From Gp13-AA77 sp035946735 (GTDB taxonomy: Bacteria > Acidobacteriota > Terriglobia > UBA7540), in assembly GCA_035946735.1 (NCBI GenBank), contig DASYYZ010000055.1, positions 124,001 through 188,000 of the forward strand: 64,000 bases of DNA. The letters are read 5' to 3'. How positions within the stretch are numbered: position 1 is the first letter of the stretch; each line of letters starts with the position of its first letter. A program made the translations under genes and the position numbers. This document shows, one piece after another, positions 8,706-17,210 of this stretch. The notes under the pieces are model-generated. The model made no database searches. It saw only the letters and a list, made by a program, of their open reading frames with translations, and was not told where the DNA came from.

Positions 8706-10295
8706 TCAGCTTTTCCAATCCTTCAACACTTCGACCGCCGCCAGCCGGCCCGGAGCGCCCATGATCCCCCCGCCCGGATGCGCTGCCGATCCGCACAGGT
8801 ACAGGCCTTTGAGGGGTGTCCGGTACTGCGCCCAGCCCGGCACTGGTCTCAAAAAGAACAGCTGCTCGAGTGAGAGTTCGCCCTGAAAGATGTTGCCTTC
8901 GCTAAGACCGAACTCACGCTCGAGGTCGAGCGGCGTCAGCACCTGGCGGCCCCGGATGATGTTCTTGATGTTGGGCGCGTGCTCGGCCAAAGTCTCGATC
9001 ACTGTGTCGCCGAAGGCTTCGCGCTGCTCGTCCCAACTTCCTTCCTTCAAGTGATAGGGAGCATATTGGACGAAGCAGGACATCACGTGTTTGCCGGGCG
9101 GCGCTACCGAGGGATCAGTAAGGGACGGGATCACGCAATCGATGTAAGGCCTTCGCGAGTAGCGGCCGTACTTGGCCTCGTCATAAGCGCGCTCCATGTA
9201 GTCGACGCTGGGCGAGATGGAGATAGCGCCGCGCAGGTGCGGACCAACTCCAGGCAGGCATTTGAAATCCGGTAGCGCGTCGAGCGCCAGGTTCACCTTG
9301 CCGGATGATCCGCGGAACTTGTAGTGCTGCACCTGCTCCAGAAACTCCTCGGGTAGATGGCCGGGCTCGATCATGCGCACAAAAGTCAGCCGGGGATCGA
9401 CGCTTGACGAGATCACGCGAGCCTCAAACTCGTCTCCATTCTGGAGCGCCACGCCGGTGGCTCGCCCGTTCTTCACGAGAATGCGAGCGATGGGCGCCTG
9501 AGTACGAATCTCGGCTCCAAACTCACGTGCGGCGGCGGCAATCGCATTTGAAATGGCGCCTGTGCCGCCTCGCGAAAAACCCCAGGACCGGAAGGCACCG
9601 TCGATCTCGCCCATGTAATGGTGCAGCAGAACGTAGGCCGTGCCGGGCGAGCGAACGCCGAGGAAGGTTCCGATGATCCCCGAGGCCGACATGGTGGCCT
9701 TGAGCACGTCGGTCTCGAACCATTGGTCGAGAAAGTCCACCGCGCTCATGGTCATAAGCTGGACTTGATTGTATTGGTCGGGCTCCGGAAGCTGGCGGAA
9801 GCGGCGTCCGAGGAACATCAGCTTGCGCACGACATCGGGCCCGAGGCGGCTCGGGTCCGGCGGCGTCATCCCGAGGATCGGTTTAACGAACTTGCCTTGC
9901 TCCGCCATCGCGGTGCCGTATTCTTCATAAGCCTCCGCATCGAGCGGCGAGTGCCGGGCGATTTCGCGGCGCGTCCTGGCGTGGTCGTTCACGCGCCAGA
10001 GATAGTCGCCGTTCGGCATGGGGGTAAACGTTCCGTCGAGGGGCAGGATTTCCAGGCCGTGCCGCGGCAGGTCGAGATCACGGATGATCTCAGGCCGCAG
10101 CAGGGATACTACGTACGAGCACACTGAAAATTTGAAGCCGGGAAAGATTTCTTCCGTAACGGCGGCGCCCCCCACCACGTGCCGTCGCTCCAAGACGAGC
10201 ACCTTCTTCCCGGCGCGGGCAAGGTACGCGGCATGCACGAGGCCGTTGTGGCCTCCGCCAATCACGATTGCGTCGTAACGAGAACTCGAAGTCAT
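8706..10295 (-). CDS. FAD-dependent oxidoreductase, PYROXD2 family (copy 1)
   Basis: 529 residues and clearly paralogous to the next gene downstream. It has FAD motif DAIVIGGGHNGLVHAAYLARAGK, then LVLERRHVVGGAAVTEE, and the C-terminal motif LYLCGSAAHPGGGIMGAPG. The first gene of a two-gene minus-strand unit. Human PYROXD2 and its bacterial relatives have poorly defined redox roles, and older annotation calls them phytoene dehydrogenases. The two copies differ throughout, so the duplication is old. No substrate can be assigned from context. Confidence 0.87.
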   Translation of the reverse strand: MTSSSRYDAIVIGGGHNGLVHAAYLARAGKKVLVLERRHVVGGAAVTEEIFPGFKFSVCSYVVSLLRPEIIRDLDLPRHGLEILPLDGTFTPMPNGDYLWRVNDHARTRREIARHSPLDAEAYEEYGTAMAEQGKFVKPILGMTPPDPSRLGPDVVRKLMFLGRRFRQLPEPDQYNQVQLMTMSAVDFLDQWFETDVLKATMSASGIIGTFLGVRSPGTAYVLLHHYMGEIDGAFRSWGFSRGGTGAISNAIAAAAREFGAEIRTQAPIARILVKNGRATGVALQNGDEFEARVISSSVDPRLTFVRMIEPGHLPEEFLEQVQHYKFRGSSGKVNLALDALPDFKCLPGVGPHLRGAISISPSVDYMERAYDEAKYGRYSRRPYIDCVIPSLTDPSVAPPGKHVMSCFVQYAPYHLKEGSWDEQREAFGDTVIETLAEHAPNIKNIIRGRQVLTPLDLEREFGLSEGNIFQGELSLEQLFFLRPVPGWAQYRTPLKGLYLCGSAAHPGGGIMGAPGRLAAVEVLKDWKS

Positions 10296-10381
10296 GGGAA
10301 GAGCAAGGGCCGCCAGGTGAGTCGTCGGGGGCTTATTCTAACCCGGGCGCCGGATCGACGCCACAACTAGGAGGCGCGCTA

Positions 10382-10765
10382 CTACAAGACGGACGGTTGA
10401 GGCCGGTAGGTGGCGAAGCTGGTGTCGGTCTCCCAGACGGTGACCGACTGGAGCCGCGCGCCGTTCTGATTCACATGCGGCTCGAGCTCCTGGCTGAAAT
10501 AGTGTGCGATGTTTTCGGCGGAGGGATTCAACTCGTCGAAGGGCGGCAGTTCGTTCAGAAACTGATGATCGAGCCGGTCGACGATCTTTCCCACCGCGCG
10601 ACGCAGATCGACGAAGTCGACCAGCAGTCCCGTGGAATCAAGCTTCTCGCCCTGCACCGTGACACGCACCTTGTAGTTGTGGCCGTGCGTGTTCTCGCAC
10701 TTGCCCTTATAGTTGCGGAGCGCATGCCCGGCCGCGAAAGAATAATCGATCGAAACTTCAAACAT
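10382..10765 (-). CDS. queD: 6-carboxytetrahydropterin synthase / 6-pyruvoyl-tetrahydropterin synthase homologue
   Basis: Converts dihydroneopterin triphosphate to 6-carboxytetrahydropterin in queuosine and 7-deazaguanine synthesis. It has 127 residues. Zinc ligands His14 (AAGHAL) and His27, His29 (THGHN) and the catalytic Cys23 (GKCENT) have QueD spacing. The acidic WETDTS motif near the C-terminus contacts the pterin. The first eight bases overlap the end of dinG, so the genes are coupled. queC, queE and queF are not in the window. Confidence 0.92.
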   Translation of the reverse strand: MFEVSIDYSFAAGHALRNYKGKCENTHGHNYKVRVTVQGEKLDSTGLLVDFVDLRRAVGKIVDRLDHQFLNELPPFDELNPSAENIAHYFSQELEPHVNQNGARLQSVTVWETDTSFATYRPQPSVL

Positions 10766-12707
10766 CGTTTTTCTGTCCCATGAACATCCTGACTTCGTCC
10801 AGCCTCGTGGTGCGCCCGTAATCCGGCAGGCTTTCGAAGAAGTGCTGACCGTAATGCTTCCTGGTGAGGCGCGGGTCCAGAATTGCCAGTACGCCGCGAT
10901 CGGTGGTGCTGCGAATCAGCCGTCCAAAGCCCTGCTTGAGCGCGATCACGGCTTCCGGCACCTGGTATTCGACGAAGGCGTTGCCGCCGTCCTCATTCAA
11001 TTGGTGAATACGCGCCGCTACCACCGGGTCCGAAGGCACAGCGAACGGCAGTCGGTCGATAATGACGGCGCTTAATTGCTCGCCCTGCACGTCCACTCCT
11101 TGCCAGAAGGAACTGGTGGCGAACAGGACGGCGTGAGGCGTGGAGCGGAAGCGCTCCAGCAGCGCCGAGCGCGGCGCCTGGCCTTGAATCAGCAGCGGAT
11201 AGCGCAGTCGCGGACGCACGCGCTCGTACACGTCGCGCATTTGCTGGTAGGACGTGAACAGAACAAAGGCGCGGCCGTGCGTGGCCTTCAGAATCTCCAC
11301 AACTTCGTCAGCCGCGCGACGGCCGAAGTCCGGGTCGCGCGGGTCAGGCATCTGAGACGGCGTGTAAAGCAGCGCCTGACTCTTGAAATCGAAGTGCGAG
11401 GGAAAGACGTGCTCCGCCGCCTGATCCAGGCCGAGCCGGCGCTTGAGGAAATCGAAGGTGCCGCACACCGCGAGCGTCGCCGAGGTCAGGATCGTGGTCT
11501 CCACCTGGTCGAAGAGGCGCTGGCGCAGAATGGCCGAAACGTCGATCGGCGACGCCTCCACAAAGACTCCCCGGCCACGCCGTTCCCACCAGAAGACGAA
11601 GTTGCGATCGTCGCTTTCAATCACCATTTCCAGCGTGCCTCGCAACTCGGCGGCGCGCCGGGCCAGGTTGTTGATCTCTTCCGGCCGGTCCTTCGTGCGC
11701 TTAAGCTCGGTTTCGACTCGAAGGAGCGCATTCAACAGTGACCCGTAGGCCGCGCGGTTTGCCTCCAGGAATTGCTCGCGATTCTGAAAGGCGAATCGGC
11801 CCTCGCGGGAAGGGAAAAGGGTGAAGAAGGTCTCGGCGCGCCGGCGTAAGTCCGCGACGGCGTTCCCCACCTCGGCCGAGCGCAGATCCTTCTCGCGCAG
11901 CGTATGGTCCGTATCGCGCGCAAGCTCTTCCAGTCGATAGTTCGAAAACTGCATGCCGAAGTAGCGGGTGGCGACGTCCTCGAGCTCATGCGCTTCGTCG
12001 AACACCACCGCCTGATAGTCGGGCAGCAGCGTGGCGTAGTCGGTCTGCTTCAGCGCCAGATCGGCGAAGAAGAGATGATGATTCACGATGATCACGTCAG
12101 ATTCGGCGGCGCGCTGGTGCATCAGGGTGATGAAACAGCGCTCGAACTGCGCGCACTTCTGGCCGGTGCACGCCTCGCGGCGAGCGTCGATGCGCGCCCA
12201 AAGTTCGCTTTGGTCAGGCAGACCAGCCAGTTCAGCGCGGTCTCCTGTCTTGGTGCGCTCCTCCCACCTGCGAATCTGGGGGTAGAGATCCACTTCTTCG
12301 AGACCGTTCAAGACGGGCTGGCGCTCGAGATCGTAAAGCTTCTGACGGCAAAGATAGTTCGCGCGGCCTTTCATCAGGGTGGCGCGCACGTCCGGGAACA
12401 GCCGTTTGAGAAAGGGTAGGTCCTTGGTGAAGAGCTGCTCTTGCAGATTCTTGGTGCCGGTGGAGATCACCACGCGGCGCCCGCTCAGAATGATCGGGAT
12501 CAGATAGGCAAGCGTCTTGCCCGTACCCGTACCGGCTTCTGCGATCAAATGACGCCGATGTTCGAGCGCCGCCGCTACCTCTTCCGCCATCTCGAGTTGA
12601 GCGGGCCGATACTCGTAGCGCGGATGATGTCGCGCGAGCCAGCCGGCGGGTCCGAAAATCCGTTCGAGGCTGGAAGGATCGGCCGATTTGCGTACAAGGG
12701 TGGGCAT
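10758..12707 (-). CDS. dinG: DinG-family ATP-dependent DNA helicase
   Basis: XPD/DinG-type superfamily 2 helicase of 649 residues, expected to unwind 5'-overhang DNA, D-loops or R-loops in repair. Walker A AEAGTGTGKT lies at 56-65. Four Cys likely to hold a 4Fe-4S cluster are in NYLCRQK and CTGQKCAQFERC. The DEAH box is in VVFDEAHELEDVA. C-terminal motifs include FATSSFWQGVDVQG and the Arg-finger region QGFGRLIRS. It starts 10 bases after the DnaC-like gene and overlaps queD. Confidence 0.94.
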   Translation of the reverse strand: MPTLVRKSADPSSLERIFGPAGWLARHHPRYEYRPAQLEMAEEVAAALEHRRHLIAEAGTGTGKTLAYLIPIILSGRRVVISTGTKNLQEQLFTKDLPFLKRLFPDVRATLMKGRANYLCRQKLYDLERQPVLNGLEEVDLYPQIRRWEERTKTGDRAELAGLPDQSELWARIDARREACTGQKCAQFERCFITLMHQRAAESDVIIVNHHLFFADLALKQTDYATLLPDYQAVVFDEAHELEDVATRYFGMQFSNYRLEELARDTDHTLREKDLRSAEVGNAVADLRRRAETFFTLFPSREGRFAFQNREQFLEANRAAYGSLLNALLRVETELKRTKDRPEEINNLARRAAELRGTLEMVIESDDRNFVFWWERRGRGVFVEASPIDVSAILRQRLFDQVETTILTSATLAVCGTFDFLKRRLGLDQAAEHVFPSHFDFKSQALLYTPSQMPDPRDPDFGRRAADEVVEILKATHGRAFVLFTSYQQMRDVYERVRPRLRYPLLIQGQAPRSALLERFRSTPHAVLFATSSFWQGVDVQGEQLSAVIIDRLPFAVPSDPVVAARIHQLNEDGGNAFVEYQVPEAVIALKQGFGRLIRSTTDRGVLAILDPRLTRKHYGQHFFESLPDYGRTTRLDEVRMFMGQKNDV

Positions 12708-12716
12708 GGAAGCGCG

Positions 12717-13526
12717 CTACTCAGCGTGGAATCGGTAGCCCGCCTGGTTCACCGCTTTGCGGAAATCCTCGGCACGAATTTCGATGGGCTTGCACATTTC
12801 GTAGAGCCTGGAGCTTAGAGTAACGCCAAACTGATCGAGCGAGCGTTCAAGGTTCGGGATGGCCTCACCACTCGGCATCTTGCCGCTGGCTGCTTTCTCC
12901 GCCTTGCCGCCCGAGCGCTCAACCGGATCACCGAACGGCAATGTGGTGGTGATCAGCGTCACTTTCTTTTGATTGTAGCGCGCGTTGATGATGTAAGCGA
13001 GCCGCTCTCGAACCCAGGCGCTTGGATTCGCGGACACCAGCTCGTCGAGCAGAAGCACCTCCGCTTCTACCACCGGATGGAGCAATCGAAGCTCGGATGT
13101 CTCCGATACCGGGTCGTAGCTCTCGCGGATCTCCTGCAAGAGCTCGCGGAAATCAGAGAACAGGCATTCCACGTTCTGGCGCGCCATGAGCTCGCGGAGC
13201 ACCGCCACGGCAAGGTGGGTCTTGCCCACGCCGGTGGGCCCGGTGAAAATCAGGCCGAAGTCCACCGGGTATTCCTCCACGAAATGCTGTGCCCAACGCT
13301 TGGCGGTCTCGAGATAAGAATCGAGATGGCCGGTGGCAGGGTCGCGCCGGACGAAATAATTCTCAAACGTGCAGTGCTCGTAGCGTGGAGGAATGTGGGC
13401 GTGACGCAGCAAATCCCCAGGGCGGCCCTCCAGGTTGCAATCGCACCGCTTGGCGCGCACTACGCCGGCCACGTCCACCAGCTTCCAGCCCGTACCCTCG
13501 CAGGCCGGGCAATTTTTCTTCGCCAT
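12717..13526 (-). CDS. DnaC/IstB-like AAA+ ATPase with N-terminal zinc motif
   Basis: 269 residues. An N-terminal CPACEGTGWK...RCDC cluster may bind zinc. An AAA+ domain like DnaC, DnaI and IstB follows, with Walker A FTGPTGVGKTHLA and Walker B EVLLLDEL, plus a sensor region TLITTTLPF. It could be the replicative-helicase loader; IstB of IS21 is excluded by the absence of a transposase. ATG 13526 has AGGTGA upstream; an open frame extends 84 codons further but that part is not protein-like. First gene of the operon with dinG and queD. An Ala/Gly/Lys/Ser-rich insertion (SGGKAEKAASGKM) interrupts the region after the sensor. Confidence 0.85.
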   Translation of the reverse strand: MAKKNCPACEGTGWKLVDVAGVVRAKRCDCNLEGRPGDLLRHAHIPPRYEHCTFENYFVRRDPATGHLDSYLETAKRWAQHFVEEYPVDFGLIFTGPTGVGKTHLAVAVLRELMARQNVECLFSDFRELLQEIRESYDPVSETSELRLLHPVVEAEVLLLDELVSANPSAWVRERLAYIINARYNQKKVTLITTTLPFGDPVERSGGKAEKAASGKMPSGEAIPNLERSLDQFGVTLSSRLYEMCKPIEIRAEDFRKAVNQAGYRFHAE

Positions 13527-13780
13527 GAAATCACCTGTCCGGTATTCTAACCGCATCCGGGTGCTCTGGGCACGTCCCCCACCCCGAGTCTTTTGGGCCG
13601 CTGCCTGGCCGCGATTTCGAGCAGGGCGGTGCCGTGTAGGTCGGCAGTGCGCGCGGTCTCTCTCCAACGGAATGCCGCTCATTCTCAAGCCGGCTGAATC
13701 CAACTTAAGTACGCATTTGCGGCAGCAACGGAACTGCAACGGTTGGTCAGGTAAGACTTTTGGTTCGAAAGGAGACACTG

Positions 13781-14290
13781 ATGCCGGAGAAAGAGACTCT
13801 CGAACGAGCGCACGAAGACGAACGGGAGGGAAAATCGCCCAGCACGCAGGCGGGCGAGTTTGTGCGCGAGGAGATGCATCACATTCGCGAAGGCAAGCAC
13901 GGCGCGCAGTCCCCGCAGCAAGCCATCGCGATCGGACTTTCGAAGGCGCGGCGGGCGGGCGTGAAATTGGCCCCGCCCAAGGAAGGAACGACTTCCGCCG
14001 CTACGCGTAAGAAGACCGAACGCGACTACACCAAGGGACAGTCGTCCTCCAAGCGCAAGCCTTCTGGAACCCGATCCCGAGCCGTGCGCAAGGCCCTCAA
14101 GCGCAAGGGGCACAGCGCCGCCTCTCCGAGTGCGCTCTCACGGCACGCACAGGCGAGCGCTACGAAGCGCGGTCCGGCGTCGCGCGAGCAGGCGGCACAG
14201 AAAGCAGTGCGGACGAAGGGCAAGTTGGGGTTGCAGCGAGCTGCCCGCAAGGCCGCTCGGACACGGGCTTCGCATCGCGGCGGGCGGTGA
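13781..14290 (+). CDS. DUF6496-like protein with histone-H1-like basic tail
   Basis: 169 residues. The N-terminal part (about 1-75) is charged and contains a segment typical of the DUF6496 family (EFVREEMHHIREGKHG, then QQAIAIGLSKARRAG). The remaining 95 residues are almost only Lys, Arg, Ala, Ser, Thr and Gly with repeated Ala-Lys/Arg patterns (VRKALKRKGHSAASPS, QRAARKAARTRA), like the tail of eukaryotic H1 or bacterial H1-like nucleoid proteins. A strong AAAGGAG precedes ATG 13781. It lies directly upstream of ligD on the same strand, with a perfect hairpin between them. Non-specific DNA binding is an inference. Confidence 0.8.
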   Translation: MPEKETLERAHEDEREGKSPSTQAGEFVREEMHHIREGKHGAQSPQQAIAIGLSKARRAGVKLAPPKEGTTSAATRKKTERDYTKGQSSSKRKPSGTRSRAVRKALKRKGHSAASPSALSRHAQASATKRGPASREQAAQKAVRTKGKLGLQRAARKAARTRASHRGGR

Positions 14291-14293
14291 AAT

Positions 14294-14311
14294 GCCGATC
14301 CAAGGATCGGC
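14294..14311. repeat. Perfect 8-bp inverted repeat after the DUF6496 gene
   Basis: Arms GCCGATCC and GGATCGGC are separated by two bases and begin three bases after the stop codon. The same arms, with an 11-base loop, recur at 16059-16085 inside ligD. No U-tract follows, so it is more likely a small repeat than a simple terminator, though it could reduce readthrough. Confidence 0.6.
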
Positions 14312-14403
14312 GACACGACTCGCGAAAGGGTCGCGGTGGGACTCGATGCGCTAAAGCTGCGTCGTCTTGCCGGCACTCTCGGCACCGTGTATAACCGAAA
14401 AGC

Positions 14404-17055
14404 ATGAATTCGCTTTCCGAGTACCGGCGCAAGCGCAAGTTTGAAAAAACGCCTGAGCCTGAACCCAAGGCTGCTCGGCCCGTTCCCTCCAACCGCTTCG
14501 TGGTACAGAAGCACGATGCCACCCGCCTCCACTATGACTTTCGCCTGGAGATTGACGGCGCCCTGAAGTCATGGGCTGTGCCCAAAGGCCCGTCGCTCGA
14601 TCCCGCCGATAAGCGCCTTGCCATGGAGACCGAGGATCACCCGCTGGAGTATGGGGATTTCGAAGGCGTGATCCCCGAGGGAAACTACGGCGCAGGTCCG
14701 GTGATCATCTGGGATCGTGGAACCTATGCCGTGGAGGGCGACGCCTCCGCCTCGGAGCAGTACCGGCGCGGCGAGATCAAGTTCGCTCTTCAAGGCGAGA
14801 GGCTTCGAGGCAGCTTCGCGCTGGTGAAGATCCGCGGCCGGGACGGCAAAGGCAAGCCCTGGCTGCTCATCAAGCACCGCGACGCCCTGGCCGATCCCAA
14901 CTGGAAGATCGAGTCGATGCCGGAATCGGTCACGACCGGCCGCAATCTGAAAGAATTAGAGGAAGGGCTACCGCCTTCCGCATCAACCTTGGCGGCGCGA
15001 CCGGACCAACTGGATGGCGCCCAGGAAGGAAAGATGCCGCGCTCGATCCACCCCATGCTCTCCACCCTGGTCGACAAGCCGTTCTCCCATCCCGACTGGG
15101 TCTTCGAAATCAAGTGGGACGGCGTCCGTGCGCTGGCCTGGATCGACAACGGCGGCAAGGACACGCGTCTCGCGCTGCACTCACGCACCGGCCGGGTGAT
15201 CACGCGGCAGTATCCCGAGCTGGCGGCCCTGCCCGGGCGGGTTCGAGCAACCAACGCCATCCTGGACGGTGAGATCGTCACCCTGGATGAGAGCGGCCGC
15301 AGCGACTTCGAACGGCTGCAGTCCCGCATGAACGTCCAGTCAGTAACGGAGGCACTGCAGCGCCAGGCGCCGGTGACTTATTACATTTTCGACCTTCTCT
15401 ATTGCGACGGTTATGATCTGCGCGCGGTTCCTCTGCTGCAGCGAAAAGAACTGCTGCGTCACATCGTGGCTTTTGGCGACCGGTTCGTTTACGCCGACCA
15501 TCAGGCCGGACAGGGAAAAGAGCTGTTCGAGGTCGCGAAGGAGCAGGGTCTTGAAGGAATTATCGGTAAGCTTGCTCGGAGCCCCTATTGCGAAACGCGC
15601 AGCCCGGATTGGGTGAAGTTCAAGATCACGCGCGATGTCGACGCGGTGGTGGGAGGCTACACCGACCCGCGGGGCTCCCGCGAGCACTTTGGTGCGCTGC
15701 TGGTGGGCCTGTACGAAGGCAAGAATCTGCGCCATATCGGCGGTGTGGGCACGGGATTCAACGAGAAGACTCAGAAGGACGTCTACGCGAAGCTCGAAGC
15801 GATTGAGAGCAAGACTTGCCCGTTCGCGCTTCAGCCTAAGACCCGCGAAAAGGCCTCCTGGGTGAAGCCTGAGCTTGTGGCCAAAATCAAGTACGCGAAC
15901 TGGACTCGGGAACGAAATTTGCGAGCGCCGGTTTATGTAACGCTTCTCAATGATCATGATCCGGAGGAGTGCCGGTTCGATGTCGAAACACCGGCGCCGG
16001 CGGCGGAGGCTTTCGAGGCAACGGAAGACCGGGCCGCGCCGCCCCCGAACAAAGGATCGCCGATCCGAGGCCGTCGAGGATCGGCGGGAAGCGAGGTGCT
16101 GACGGAGCGCGCCGGGATCGAGCACGAGCTGTTCAAGGGCAAGTCTGAAAACGCCTCCATCGAGATCGACGGCCGGCCGCTGCGGCTCAGCAATCTGAAC
16201 AAGGTCTATTTTCCTGAGAGCGGCTACACCAAACGCCACCTGTTCGCCTACTATTATCGGGTCGCGCCGTACATCTTGCCCTTCCTCAAAGATCGGCCGG
16301 TGGTGCTGCGCCGCTATCCGGACGGGATTACCGGCGAAGCCTTCTTCCAAAAGGATGCCGGCCAGCACGTTCCGGAGTGGATGGATACCGTCATGGTGCC
16401 CTCGGAGGAGAAGGGCCAGACGCGGTATTTCCTCGCCAACGATGTGGCCGCGCTGCTGTACCTCACCAACCTCGGTTGCATCGACCAAAATGTGTGGTCA
16501 AGCCGCAGCGACGATCTCGAGCGGCCGGACTACGTCTTCTTCGATCTCGATCCGAGCGAGGGAACCGAGTTCACGGTGGTAGTGGACGTCGCTCAGGCCG
16601 TGCACGAAGAGCTCCTCGCGCTGCAGATGAAGCCATTTCTCAAGACCTCGGGCGCTACCGGCTTTCATCTCTACATGCCGCTCGAACGCGGGTACACGTT
16701 CGAGCAGGTTCGTAGCTTTGCGGAGATCGTGGGGCGACTGGTGGGCGCAAAAATGCCGCAGCAGGTCACCCATCAGCGAATCGTCTCGAAGCGTCCTCCG
16801 GGCACGGTGATGATCGACGCGTACCAGAATGCTTACGGCCGGCCGCTGGCTGCGCCGTACGCTGTGAGGGCGTTTCCCAAGGCGCCCGTCTCCGCGCCTG
16901 TAACGCCGCGCGAACTTCGCCGGAGCTTGCAGCCGGATCGACTGAACATCAAGACCATGCTCGGGAGAATCGAGAAACAGGGCGACCTTTGGGCTGATTT
17001 CTGGAAGGCGCGCCAGCGCCTGGAAGATGCGATCGAGAAACTCGACGTCCGTTGA
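14404..17055 (+). CDS. ligD: Multifunctional DNA ligase D (NHEJ): PE-LIG-POL
   Basis: Repairs double-strand breaks by non-homologous end joining with Ku. It has 883 residues and domain order phosphoesterase, ligase, polymerase, as in Pseudomonas LigD. The phosphoesterase domain (about 25-180) has HDATRLHYDFRLE and HPLEYGDFEG. The ligase domain (about 215-530) has nucleotidyl Lys near 237 in FEIKWDGVRAL, motif III YYIFDLLY and motif IV EGIIGKLA. The primase-polymerase domain (about 590-875) has YVFFDLDPSEG and TSGATGFHLYMPL. The linker between LIG and POL contains an in-frame palindromic repeat (16059-16085). Ku is not in this window. It follows the basic DUF6496 gene and precedes mpg. Confidence 0.96.
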   Translation: MNSLSEYRRKRKFEKTPEPEPKAARPVPSNRFVVQKHDATRLHYDFRLEIDGALKSWAVPKGPSLDPADKRLAMETEDHPLEYGDFEGVIPEGNYGAGPVIIWDRGTYAVEGDASASEQYRRGEIKFALQGERLRGSFALVKIRGRDGKGKPWLLIKHRDALADPNWKIESMPESVTTGRNLKELEEGLPPSASTLAARPDQLDGAQEGKMPRSIHPMLSTLVDKPFSHPDWVFEIKWDGVRALAWIDNGGKDTRLALHSRTGRVITRQYPELAALPGRVRATNAILDGEIVTLDESGRSDFERLQSRMNVQSVTEALQRQAPVTYYIFDLLYCDGYDLRAVPLLQRKELLRHIVAFGDRFVYADHQAGQGKELFEVAKEQGLEGIIGKLARSPYCETRSPDWVKFKITRDVDAVVGGYTDPRGSREHFGALLVGLYEGKNLRHIGGVGTGFNEKTQKDVYAKLEAIESKTCPFALQPKTREKASWVKPELVAKIKYANWTRERNLRAPVYVTLLNDHDPEECRFDVETPAPAAEAFEATEDRAAPPPNKGSPIRGRRGSAGSEVLTERAGIEHELFKGKSENASIEIDGRPLRLSNLNKVYFPESGYTKRHLFAYYYRVAPYILPFLKDRPVVLRRYPDGITGEAFFQKDAGQHVPEWMDTVMVPSEEKGQTRYFLANDVAALLYLTNLGCIDQNVWSSRSDDLERPDYVFFDLDPSEGTEFTVVVDVAQAVHEELLALQMKPFLKTSGATGFHLYMPLERGYTFEQVRSFAEIVGRLVGAKMPQQVTHQRIVSKRPPGTVMIDAYQNAYGRPLAAPYAVRAFPKAPVSAPVTPRELRRSLQPDRLNIKTMLGRIEKQGDLWADFWKARQRLEDAIEKLDVR
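16059..16085. repeat. In-frame palindromic repeat in the LigD interdomain linker
   Basis: Arms GCCGATCC and GGATCGGC with an 11-base loop, the same 8-bp arms as at 14294-14311. It encodes part of the linker (around SPIRGRRGSAGS, residues about 553-564) between the ligase and polymerase domains, a place where an insertion is tolerated. Confidence 0.6.
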
Positions 17056-17210
17056 ACCGCTGGCGCCGGTTGGCGCGCCACAACAGAGAGACGGGAATGG
17101 CGACGACATGACAACCGATGTCATCGCCACCCAAGAGGGACGGCTTCGCGTCTCGACCCTACCTTGATCCCTGATCGCGCGGTGTTTCCGGTGCAGTAGC
17201 CCCCCAAGTT

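Noticed and set aside
13527..13778. N-terminal extension of the DnaC-like ATPase
   Set aside because: The extra 84 codons are not conserved-looking, and a good ribosome site precedes ATG 13526.
15340..16488. 382-codon frame antisense to ligD
   Set aside because: It overlies conserved ligase and polymerase motifs on the other strand and has no protein-like pattern.
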